From NCBI GenBank assembly GCA_028875575.1, contig JAPPDF010000043.1, forward strand, positions 1 to 57,322: 57,322 nt of DNA, read 5' to 3'. The notes beneath the pieces are model-generated. The model worked only from the letters and a program-made list of their open reading frames with translations, searched no databases and was not told the DNA's origin. How positions within the stretch are numbered: position 1 is the stretch's first letter; every line of letters begins with the position of its first letter. Below are positions 26,359 to 33,792 of the stretch, one piece after another. This DNA comes from Acidobacteriota bacterium. Lineage in GTDB: Bacteria > Acidobacteriota > Terriglobia > Versatilivoradales > Versatilivoraceae. The position numbers and the translations under genes are program-made.

Positions 26359-27801
26359 ATGAGCGGTTCTGAGATTAATGTGAGTCACAACCGATCTCGG
26401 TTTCCGAACGGATCAGAGATCGTAGTGGTGGGCGCGGGTGCGGCCGGTCTCGCCGCAGCCTGGACACTCGCTGGCCGCCGCAAGGATAGCAAATGCCGCG
26501 TTAGAGTGCTGGAGGCCTCGGACAAGATCGGCGGGCGCATGTTCTGCGAGAAGGTCGACGGCTTTCACGTGTATAGCGGTGCCAGCGTCATCCATGAATC
26601 CTTCGCAACAACAAGAGAATTGGCGCGCGAACTGGATGTGGAACTGCGGCAAAGTCCGAAAAAGAAAGGTGGCCAAAGCTACGTTGGCGACCGATTCTGG
26701 GGCCTGTACATCGGTGGTTCGCTGAAGCAGACCCTGCAGACCCTGCAGACCCTGTTCTTTTCGCCGCAACACACGCTGTCTGGAAATCTGGAATTCATGC
26801 GCCTGTTCGCGATGCTCAGGAAACGCGCCAAGGATCTCGATTTCGAAGACCATACCCGCATGTTGGACCTGGACACAGGGGAAAGCTTCGCTGAATTCGC
26901 TCGCGCCAACTCGCTTACCCGCTACTTGAAACAGGCGGGGGAGTTGGACCTCAACTGCTTCACCGCAGGCAGTTCCGAGCAAGTGGGGGCCGCATATGGA
27001 ATGGCGTTACTGTGGCTGTGGACCATCAATCCAGCGACGCGCAACTATTTGCCCAAACAGGGAATCAGTGCCTTCGCCAATGCCCTTTCGGATTCCTGCG
27101 CGAGTTTCACCCAAGTTTCCACGAGAGTCGCACGGATCACAATCGAAGATGGGAGGGTAAGAGGCATCGTTACGACGAGTGGAGAAAAGATCGAGGCCGA
27201 TGCGGTCATATGCGCCACCACGGCTTCGACTGCCGCACGAATCATTCCGGAATCACTAGGCGAACTTCGCGCTGTCCTTGAGCAGGTTAGCTACAGCTCA
27301 TGCTGCAATGTAGCGTTCGGGCTGAACGCGAACATTCTGGCCGATGGATCACATGCTGCGCTGTTTCCTTCTGAATCTCCGTCCTTCCTGACCATGGTCA
27401 CCAATTTGGCAGCCATGACTCCGGACGCAGCGCCTTCAGGCAAGACGCTAGTTCACGCATTGATCATCGGCAAACATGCAAGAGCGTTCTTCGCGTTGGA
27501 CGATGGCGAAATCGTGCGTCGGGTGATCGAAGAAATGCGCCGGTTCTTTCCGGCCATGCCGGAACGCCCCCTGTTCGCGAGGGTCTACCGCTGGCCGGAA
27601 GCCTTATGTCTGTCGCCTGGCGGCATGCTTAGCGATATGCATGACATGCGTACGCGACCACACAAATACATGGGTGGCCTTTTCCTCGCCGGCGACTACA
27701 CTCGCTTGCCGTCGCTGAATGGAGCCATAAAAAGTGGCGTCGAGGCAGCCGAGGCGAGCCTATCCTATATCGCCGAGGCGGAAGCGGCGAAATTGAGGTG
27801 A
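26359..27801 (+). CDS. FAD-dependent amine oxidase / PPO-like oxidoreductase
   Basis: A 480-residue flavoenzyme of the amine oxidase/protoporphyrinogen oxidase fold. The dinucleotide-binding GAGAAGLAAAWTLAG is near residue 27, then VLEASDKIGGRM; the C-terminal FAD contact is LFLAGDYTRLPSLNGAIKSG. The reaction and substrate are unknown. GAGAG about eight bases ahead supports the ATG at 26359. Its base and codon use look different from neighbours: more A and T at third positions, e.g. AAAAAGAAAGG, and its 150-bp leader is A+T-rich. Together with the integrase remnant and flanking repeat this points to acquisition by transfer. Confidence 0.88.
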   Translation: MSGSEINVSHNRSRFPNGSEIVVVGAGAAGLAAAWTLAGRRKDSKCRVRVLEASDKIGGRMFCEKVDGFHVYSGASVIHESFATTRELARELDVELRQSPKKKGGQSYVGDRFWGLYIGGSLKQTLQTLQTLFFSPQHTLSGNLEFMRLFAMLRKRAKDLDFEDHTRMLDLDTGESFAEFARANSLTRYLKQAGELDLNCFTAGSSEQVGAAYGMALLWLWTINPATRNYLPKQGISAFANALSDSCASFTQVSTRVARITIEDGRVRGIVTTSGEKIEADAVICATTASTAARIIPESLGELRAVLEQVSYSSCCNVAFGLNANILADGSHAALFPSESPSFLTMVTNLAAMTPDAAPSGKTLVHALIIGKHARAFFALDDGEIVRRVIEEMRRFFPAMPERPLFARVYRWPEALCLSPGGMLSDMHDMRTRPHKYMGGLFLAGDYTRLPSLNGAIKSGVEAAEASLSYIAEAEAAKLR

Positions 27802-27907
27802 CCTGCCGCCTGAAATCGCAGGCACTGCGGCATAGTGCTACATCTGGAAATCAGGCAGGCTTCGAAAATCTCCGGCCCATGCAGTACCCCCAAGACCGAA
27901 GATACCC

Positions 27908-28046
27908 TTCGATCACAGGCGCCGGCTGGGGCACATCGAAGTCCCCTACCCGCTCATTGAAGTATTCACGCTGAGAAGGGACGGCCATGGCAGGAGAGCG
28001 TATGTCACCGAGAGGACGCAACACTAATGGGAGAAACCTGTTCGGC
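27908..28046 (-). repeat. 139-bp direct repeat, copy B (methyltransferase 5' fragment)
   Basis: Second copy of the 25372-25510 segment. It reads MAVPSQREYFNERVGDFDVP on the minus strand, equal to the methyltransferase N-terminus apart from one substitution, but continues into unrelated sequence. Copy B lies 81 bp from the inverted repeat at 28128. In the 595-bp gap 27802-28396 no gene is supported; 27804-27832 holds a small hairpin (TGCCGC/GCGGCA) after the amine oxidase. Confidence 0.85.
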
Positions 28047-28127
28047 GTTTTTGCGGAGCGCGACGCCCTCCACCGAGGTAACGGCTAAGCTCGAATTCCG
28101 GGCTGGTGCCCGGGGAAAATCCATTAG

Positions 28128-28279
28128 AAAATCCTGTCCCCCGGCAGTGTTGTGGGTTAGGGGAGAGCTGCGAAGCTGCGGTTGGAGTGGATAGGCAAGG
28201 GAACGCTTACTACAGGCCATCCTTATAGAGCTGCGAAGCTGCGGCTTAGGGTAGCCCCGGGTGGCAGCCCGGGGTTGTG
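28128..28279 (-). repeat. Inverted-pair repeat G, right copy
   Basis: Reverse-complement partner of 23788-23937: on the minus strand CCCCGGGCTGCCACCCGGGG, then GCAGCTTCGCAGCTCT, ATAAGGATGGCCTGTAGTA and CACTGCCGGGGG. The two copies bracket the cyclase, methyltransferase, integrase remnant and amine oxidase. Confidence 0.85.
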
Positions 28280-28396
28280 GGAATTCAGCACCCGCGCAGC
28301 CGCGTATGCGGCGAATCAGTAGCATCCGTCGGAAACGCACCGCCTCTCCAAGAGGGCGCCAAACGACATGGGAGACCCGTTCACGCCAACCCGCCC

Positions 28397-29242
28397 TCAC
28401 TGCGCGGGCGGCAGCTCCACCACCTGCTCCTTGCCGTCCCGGCTCACCCGCAAGCGGACGGTCTGCCCCTCCATACCGGCCAGCATGGATTGGAATATGC
28501 CGACGCCGGTGACGGGGCTCGAATCGACGGCCAGGATGACGTCCCCCCGCTTCAGACCGGCATTCTCATTCCCGCTGACGTCGGAGACCAGAACCCCATC
28601 CGTGCTGGACAGGCCAAGGGATGCGGCCAATCCCCGGCTGATCTCCTGCACGGTGATTCCCCGAACGCTCTTGACCAAGGGCTCGCTCCGACCTTCGGAC
28701 TCGCTCCGGTCTTCCAGATCCATGGCGGTGTTCCCCTCCATCAGCGACCGGGCCACCAGGATGGGTTTGCGAAAGCGAAGGGCCAGGGCAATGGCGTCGC
28801 TGGGCCGGCTGTCCACTTCGAAATCCTTTCCGGACGAGGTCAGGAAGATGCGGGCGTAGTAGGTTCCCTCCTTGAGCTCGCTGACCAGCACTTTCTCGAA
28901 GACCACCCCGGCTCCCTGCAGGATCGACTTCAGCAGGTCATGGGTCAGAGGACGGGGCGCAGCCGCACCCTCGAGCTCCATGGCGATGGCCCGTGCCTCG
29001 AAGGGACCGATCCAAATGGGAATCGCCCGGGAATCTCCCTTGTCCCGCAGGATGACCACCGGCATGTCGGTAGTGCGGTCGAAGCCCACCCTCATGACTT
29101 CCACGGCCACCGGTCCCTGGTCAGCCTCTTCGGCCTGGCAGCCCATGATGGTCTGGCTCAAAAGCACCAGCAGGAGCAAGATCCGCCACAACGCCCGTCT
29201 CCCCGTCCACCCTCGGTGCCTGCCGTTGACAATCCCGTTCAT
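28397..29242 (-). CDS. BFN-domain (DUF151) plus PDZ lipoprotein
   Basis: A 281-residue envelope protein. The N-terminus has a hydrophobic run ending LSQTIMGC, a plausible lipobox. Residues about 45-175 are a bifunctional nuclease (BFN, DUF151) domain: VILRDKGDSRAIPIWIGPFEA, ELEGAAAPRPLTHDLL and DFEVDSRPSDAIALALR. Residues about 195-275 form a PDZ domain (ITVQEISRGLAASLG, VLVSDV, AGLKRGDVILAVDSSPV). BFN domains are normally cytosolic, so an exported BFN-PDZ is noteworthy; the family is mainly of unknown function. The ATG at 29242 has GGGG upstream and is chosen over a TTG 24 bases earlier. Confidence 0.85.
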   Translation of the reverse strand: MNGIVNGRHRGWTGRRALWRILLLLVLLSQTIMGCQAEEADQGPVAVEVMRVGFDRTTDMPVVILRDKGDSRAIPIWIGPFEARAIAMELEGAAAPRPLTHDLLKSILQGAGVVFEKVLVSELKEGTYYARIFLTSSGKDFEVDSRPSDAIALALRFRKPILVARSLMEGNTAMDLEDRSESEGRSEPLVKSVRGITVQEISRGLAASLGLSSTDGVLVSDVSGNENAGLKRGDVILAVDSSPVTGVGIFQSMLAGMEGQTVRLRVSRDGKEQVVELPPAQ

Positions 29243-29311
29243 GTTCAACCCCAGTCTGGTTGGCAATTCCCACCGCAGCGACGCAAAAGGATCCGGCTGG
29301 GCCGGTCTTGG

Positions 29312-30097
29312 TTAAATCGCCGTCCAGCCGCCGTCCACCAGCAATGTATGCCCCGTGATCAGATCCGCTGCCGGGCTGGACAGAAATACCACGGCGCCGG
29401 CAACGTCCTCCGGCTTCCCCAGGCGTCCGAGCGGAATGCGGCTCAGGATCTCACGGCTGAAGCTTTCGTCCTGAAACAGCTTCTCGGTCAACGGCGTCCG
29501 CACGAAAGTGGGTCCCACGGCGTTGACGTTGATGTTCTGCCCGGCCCATTCGATCGCCAGCACACGAGTAAGGTTGACCACCCCGGCCTTGCTGGAGCAG
29601 TAGGCCGCACGGTTGAAATAGCCGATGACCCCGTTCTGGGAGGCGATGTTGACGATCTTGCCGGACTTTCTCCGAATCATCCCACGAGCCACCGCCTGGG
29701 AGCAAAAGAAAACCCCCTTGAGGTTGACGTCCAACACCCGGTCCCAGTCCTGCTCCGTCACCTCCAGGGCGGGCTTGGAGATATTGATGCCCGCGTTGTT
29801 GATCAGAATATCGATCCCTCCGAACCGCTCGGTGGCTTTCTCGACCATGCGTTCGATGCTCTTGAGCGAGGTCACGTCCAGGGACACCGCCATGCACTTC
29901 CTGCCCAGTTTCCGGATCCCCTTTCCGGTCTGACGCGCATTTCCAATCCTGCCCGGCAAATCGGTCACCACCAGGTTGGCTCCGGCTTGAGCCAGGGCCA
30001 ATGCGATGCTGCGTCCGAGGCCCGATCCCGCACCGGTCACCAGGGCCACCCGGCCGTCAACACGCATCGAGGGCAGCGGTGCGTCGTGAGAATCCAT
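29312..30097 (-). CDS. Short-chain dehydrogenase/reductase (SDR)
   Basis: A 261-residue classical SDR with VTGAGSGLGRS (cofactor), NNAGINISKP, Ser in IVNIASQNG and YCSSKAG catalytic Tyr/Lys, ending ITGHTLLVDGGWTAI. The ATG has GGAG ten bases upstream. It ends 70 bp ahead of the BFN-PDZ gene on the same strand. Best guess is a 2-deoxy-gluconate/gluconate 3- or 5-dehydrogenase-like oxidoreductase; substrate unproven. Confidence 0.92.
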   Translation of the reverse strand: MDSHDAPLPSMRVDGRVALVTGAGSGLGRSIALALAQAGANLVVTDLPGRIGNARQTGKGIRKLGRKCMAVSLDVTSLKSIERMVEKATERFGGIDILINNAGINISKPALEVTEQDWDRVLDVNLKGVFFCSQAVARGMIRRKSGKIVNIASQNGVIGYFNRAAYCSSKAGVVNLTRVLAIEWAGQNINVNAVGPTFVRTPLTEKLFQDESFSREILSRIPLGRLGKPEDVAGAVVFLSSPAADLITGHTLLVDGGWTAI

Positions 30098-30186
30098 CGG
30101 CCTATCTCCAGTCTGTCCGGAACTCCGCTGTTTCGTCCCCTATGAGCCGCCCCGTCGAATGGGACGGCTGCGCGCCTGGGTGAAGG

Positions 30187-30379
30187 GGGAAGTTTGAAGT
30201 TTGAAGTGTGAAGTGTGAAGAGCTGTACGGTCGACACGCGTAGCATCTTGTCGGTTTCGGCGCAGTCCTTCCAATAAGCGCGGTCAGTTCGTCAGGTGCT
30301 TGCCCGTTCCCGAAACGCTCGGCTGACGACTCTTCCCTCTGTACTCTCCACTCTTCACTCTTCACTCTCCACTCTTCGC
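30187..30379 (-). repeat. Dispersed repeat F, copy 3, overlapping the symporter 3' end
   Basis: On the minus strand it begins GCGAAGAGTGGAGAGTGAAG and runs through AGCGTTTCGGGAACGGGC and GGAAGGACTGCGCC to tandem CACTTCA-type units. The final codons of the symporter (AKSGE and TGA) are made of this repeat, so the element has replaced or extended the gene's terminus. Confidence 0.65.
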
Positions 30380-31894
30380 TAAAGTCAGCCCCTGCACGGA
30401 TGACTTCGGCGGTCGGGGGAAGCAGTAGGCCAGCAGCCCCGCCAGGGCCAACCCGACCAGAAACGGCAGGGGAACCACCCAGACGAAGGAGAGGCTCTTT
30501 TCCATGCCGAACCACTCCTTCCCGAAACAGATGAAGAGACTGGCCAGCGTCCCGGCCAGGAACCCAAGCAGGGCGGCCTGTTTGCCCGCGCGGCGAAACA
30601 GGATTCCGGCAAAGAACAGCACTCCCAGGGGGCCCACGAAAATGTGGTTCAGGCGTCCGGTGAGCTCGACCAGGTTCCAGTCGGTGCGGGTAGCCATCAC
30701 AGCGGTGCCGGTCGCGGTGGCGATTCCCACCAGGCCCGCCAGCAGAGACACCGCCCGGTCGGCCCACAGGGTCCGCACCTGGGCCTTGAAGAGCCCGAAT
30801 CTCTGAAAGAAGTCGGAGACCACCACTCCCGAGATGGAGTTGATGCCGGAACTCAGGCTGGACATGGCGGCGGCCAGCAGGGCAGCCAGCAGCAGCCCCG
30901 ACACCCCGGCCGGCAGCTCTTCCACGATGAAAATCGGCATCACCCGATCGGCCCTGGCAGCGATCTCCTCCTGAAAGGCCTGCACCGGCGCGGCCGACTG
31001 GCTGGCATAGAAGGCAAACAACGACAACCCGCAGAAGAGCAGCGCCAGCATCACTGCAAAATTGAAGCCGGCGAACATCCAGACACTCTTGCGTGCGGCC
31101 GACAGATCGGGGCAGCTCAGATAGCGCTGAACCGCCACCTGGTCGCCTCCCAGGGTGCAGATGTTCCAGAAGAAGTTGCCCATGACGATTCCGACCACGG
31201 TGATGCGAACGGTCAGGTCCCAGCTGAAGGTCTGAATCTCGGTCCTGCCCGCTTCGGAGAAGGTCTGCCACCAGGTTGCCGGGCCGCTCCCCAGCGAGAA
31301 TCCGATCAGCACCGGAATGGCCAGGGCGCCGCCCAGCAGAATCATCAACTGCAGGTTGTCCGTCCAGACCACCGTTCGCAGCCCACCGGCAGTGGTATAG
31401 AAAGTGGTCACCAGGCCTGTGGCGATGATGGTGAAGTAGAGGTCCCAACCGGTGATCTCGGCCACGGCGAAACTGCAGGTGTAGATGATCAGTCCCATCC
31501 AGATGATGGTCCGCAGCACGAAGAGAAAGGAGGCCAGGCTGCGAAAGCTCACGTCGAAGCGCTTCTCCAGGTACTCGTAGACGCTGGTGATGGGAAGGCG
31601 CCGCAGCACCGGAATCAGAATGCGATTGGCCACCGGCACGAACAGGGGCATGGCGATGATGCCGGACAGGTAGGCGATGCCGTAACGCATCATCTCGCCC
31701 GGCACCGACAGGAAGGTGATGGTGGAGAGCAGGGTGGCCATCATGCTGCCGCCCAGCAGCATCCAGTGCATGCTGCGGCCGCCCAGCAGATATTCCTCCC
31801 TGGAAGTCTGGCGGCGGGAGAAATAGATGCCGATCCCCGACAGCGCCGCCATGTAGACGACGACCACCACCAGGTCCAGCGTCGTCAGTTGCAT
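30362..31894 (-). CDS. Sodium:solute symporter (SSS family)
   Basis: A 510-residue inner-membrane symporter with about 13 hydrophobic segments. SSS hallmarks are SREEYLLGGRSMHWMLLGGS, TFLSVPGEMMRYG, FYTTAGGLRTVVWTDNLQ (sodium-site region), GGDQVAVQRYLS and AAMSSLSSGINSIS. Such carriers import sugars, organic acids or amino acids with Na+. The start is supported by AAGGGG ahead of the ATG. The last few residues derive from repeat F. It lies just downstream of the HpcH/HpaI aldolase gene on the same strand, 45 bp apart, so catabolic coupling (uptake plus cleavage) is plausible. Confidence 0.95.
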   Translation of the reverse strand: MQLTTLDLVVVVVYMAALSGIGIYFSRRQTSREEYLLGGRSMHWMLLGGSMMATLLSTITFLSVPGEMMRYGIAYLSGIIAMPLFVPVANRILIPVLRRLPITSVYEYLEKRFDVSFRSLASFLFVLRTIIWMGLIIYTCSFAVAEITGWDLYFTIIATGLVTTFYTTAGGLRTVVWTDNLQLMILLGGALAIPVLIGFSLGSGPATWWQTFSEAGRTEIQTFSWDLTVRITVVGIVMGNFFWNICTLGGDQVAVQRYLSCPDLSAARKSVWMFAGFNFAVMLALLFCGLSLFAFYASQSAAPVQAFQEEIAARADRVMPIFIVEELPAGVSGLLLAALLAAAMSSLSSGINSISGVVVSDFFQRFGLFKAQVRTLWADRAVSLLAGLVGIATATGTAVMATRTDWNLVELTGRLNHIFVGPLGVLFFAGILFRRAGKQAALLGFLAGTLASLFICFGKEWFGMEKSLSFVWVVPLPFLVGLALAGLLAYCFPRPPKSSVQGLTLAKSGE

Positions 31895-31939
31895 TCTTTG
31901 CCCCTTCGGTCGCGGCTCAACCGCGCATCGCCCAACCCG

Positions 31940-32731
31940 CTAGGTCTGCCTGGCCTGGGCTTCGGCATGGACCTCCCGAATCTGACCAACCAGCTCTCGG
32001 GCGCGGTGCCGCACCATGCCCGAGATCTCGGAGCAGATCAGGAAGGAAAACCCTCGATCGATCCAGAAGCCGGCCTGCTCCAGGGTTCCCACCACCATGC
32101 CGCAGTTCTTGCCCATGTCCCGGGCCTGGCGCCACACCCGCTCGATGGCCGCCACTACCTCGGGGTGATCGGTATGGCTCCAGCGGCCCATGTTCAGGGA
32201 AAGATCGTAGGGACCCAGCATGGCCGCATCGATCCAGTCGTGGGGGATCAGCGAGGCCATGTCCTCGATCCCGGCGGGGCTTTCGAACTGGGTCGTGATG
32301 AACAGGCCGGACTCCACTTCGTCCCAACCCTGGCGGTCCAGGCCTCGATTGGCAAAAATGGCGGGTCCGCCGGGGCCTCGGCGGCCCTTGGGAGGAATGA
32401 AGGCTCCCTCGCGAATGGCCCGGACCTGGTCCTGACTCTCCGTCCAGGGGACCATCAGGCCGGCCGCTCCCATGTCCAGGTACCTCCGAATCAGGTGATA
32501 GAGGGCGGCTTCCGGACGAATCAATAGGGGAAAGTCGAGCAGTCGTGCCGTGCGGCAGAGCTCCTCGGCGGTGTGCAGGTCGGCCGAGCTGTGCTCCATG
32601 TCCAGCACGGCGAAGTCCAGGCCTTCGGACTTGAAGATCTCCAGGTATCCCGCCCAGTGATCGAAGGTCATAAGGATTCCCAGGGTCAGCTCTCTTTGGT
32701 GGACTTTGGATTTCAAGCGGGTGGCCAGCAA
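31940..32731 (-). CDS. HpcH/HpaI-family aldolase
   Basis: A 263-residue class II pyruvate/oxaloacetate-type aldolase of the HpcH/HpaI family. Key stretches are LDFAVLDMEHSSADLHT, PLLIRPEAA, DMGAAGLMVPW, TTQFESPAGIEDM (metal Glu) and MLGPYDLSLNMG (metal Asp). It should cleave a 4-hydroxy-2-oxo acid to pyruvate and an aldehyde. The start is a TTG with GGAGGA four bases upstream. It precedes the sodium symporter on the same strand. A second, divergent member of the family lies at 48203-49006. Confidence 0.92.
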   Translation of the reverse strand: MLATRLKSKVHQRELTLGILMTFDHWAGYLEIFKSEGLDFAVLDMEHSSADLHTAEELCRTARLLDFPLLIRPEAALYHLIRRYLDMGAAGLMVPWTESQDQVRAIREGAFIPPKGRRGPGGPAIFANRGLDRQGWDEVESGLFITTQFESPAGIEDMASLIPHDWIDAAMLGPYDLSLNMGRWSHTDHPEVVAAIERVWRQARDMGKNCGMVVGTLEQAGFWIDRGFSFLICSEISGMVRHRARELVGQIREVHAEAQARQT

Positions 32732-32927
32732 GGGTCCTCCTTGGCTTTTCGGGACTTTGAGGCAGGCTGAGGTGAGGCGGCGCCAGCCGGGGGCGATTCC
32801 AGGGGCCGCCGGAGCGGTGCCGTCCCGGCGGCCCCCAGCGAGGGCCGGCCGGACACCACAACCGGGGCGGGCTGAAAAGGCCGTATTCTACCCAGTTTGC
32901 CCGTCGACATTCCAGTGAAATAGAATG

Positions 32928-32956
32928 TTGGGGACGACTGAGAGATCCTGTACACT
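32928..32956 (+). promoter_or_regulatory. Putative promoter of the second SDR gene
   Basis: TTGGGG at 32928-32933, 17-bp spacer, TACACT at 32951-32956. Transcription would start near 32963, leaving a short leader with GAGAGGT before the ATG. The -35 is a 3/6 match. Confidence 0.35.
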
Positions 32957-32980
32957 GAGGAACCTTTCCGAGAGGTAACC

Positions 32981-33763
32981 ATGGCCGTGCTGGAACAATT
33001 TTCCCTCAAGGGCCGGATCGCTCTGGTGACCGCCGGAGCCGGGCCCCAGTTCGGCAGCAGCCTGTCGGAAGGCCTGGCCGAAGCCGGAGCCACGGTGATC
33101 GTGGCCTCCCGCTCCCTGCAACGAAACCTGGATTTCGCCCGGGGGTTGAAGGAGCGGGGCTACGACGCCCACGGCATGCAGGTCGACATCTGCGAGACCG
33201 ACTCCATTCAGCGACTGCACGACCGCATCCTGGAGCAGTTCGGCCGCCTGGACATCCTGGTCAACAGCGCCCTGGCCCGGGTCGGAGGCGGTTTCGAAAC
33301 CCAGACCTCCGAGGACTGGCTGGAGAGCGCCAAGGGAGACATGGTGGGTCTGTTCACCATCTGCAGGGCCTTCGTTCCCGACATGGTGCGGCAGAAGCGG
33401 GGATCGATCATCAACATCTCCAGCATCTACGGCGTGGTGGCCAACGACCCCTCCCTCTACGAAGGCACCGACATGCTGCAGGCCCCGACCTACAACTTCG
33501 TCAAGGCGGGCATGATCAACTTCACCCGGCACATCGCCAACTACTATGGGAAAAGGGGCGTGCGGGCCAACTGCATCTCCCCCGGAGGCTACTTCAACCA
33601 CCAGCCCAAGCCCTTTCTGGACAACTACTGCAAGCGGGTCCCCATCGGGCGCCTGCTCGACAACGAGGACATCAAGGGGGCGGTGGTCTTCCTGGCCTCC
33701 GACGCTTCGGCCTACGTCACCGGAATCAACCTCATGCTGGACGGAGGCTGGACCACCCTGTAA
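32981..33763 (+). CDS. SDR with atypical cofactor motif
   Basis: A 260-residue SDR. The usual TGxxxGxG is replaced by TAGAGPQFGSS near residue 17, and NNAG by VNSAL; Tyr-x3-Lys is kept (YNFVKAG), as is IINISSIYG and the terminal YVTGINLMLDGGW. Start ATG has GAGAGGT five bases ahead. It is the first gene of a plus-strand pair with the class III aminotransferase 29 bp downstream. The substrate is unknown; the altered glycine motif may reflect a different cofactor fit. Confidence 0.9.
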   Translation: MAVLEQFSLKGRIALVTAGAGPQFGSSLSEGLAEAGATVIVASRSLQRNLDFARGLKERGYDAHGMQVDICETDSIQRLHDRILEQFGRLDILVNSALARVGGGFETQTSEDWLESAKGDMVGLFTICRAFVPDMVRQKRGSIINISSIYGVVANDPSLYEGTDMLQAPTYNFVKAGMINFTRHIANYYGKRGVRANCISPGGYFNHQPKPFLDNYCKRVPIGRLLDNEDIKGAVVFLASDASAYVTGINLMLDGGWTTL

Positions 33764-33792
33764 CCCATCCGTCAATCTCCACGGAAAACCCC

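Noticed and set aside
28277-30145. 622-codon open frame opposite the BFN-PDZ and SDR genes
   Set aside because: It has no family character and is antisense to two recognised genes.
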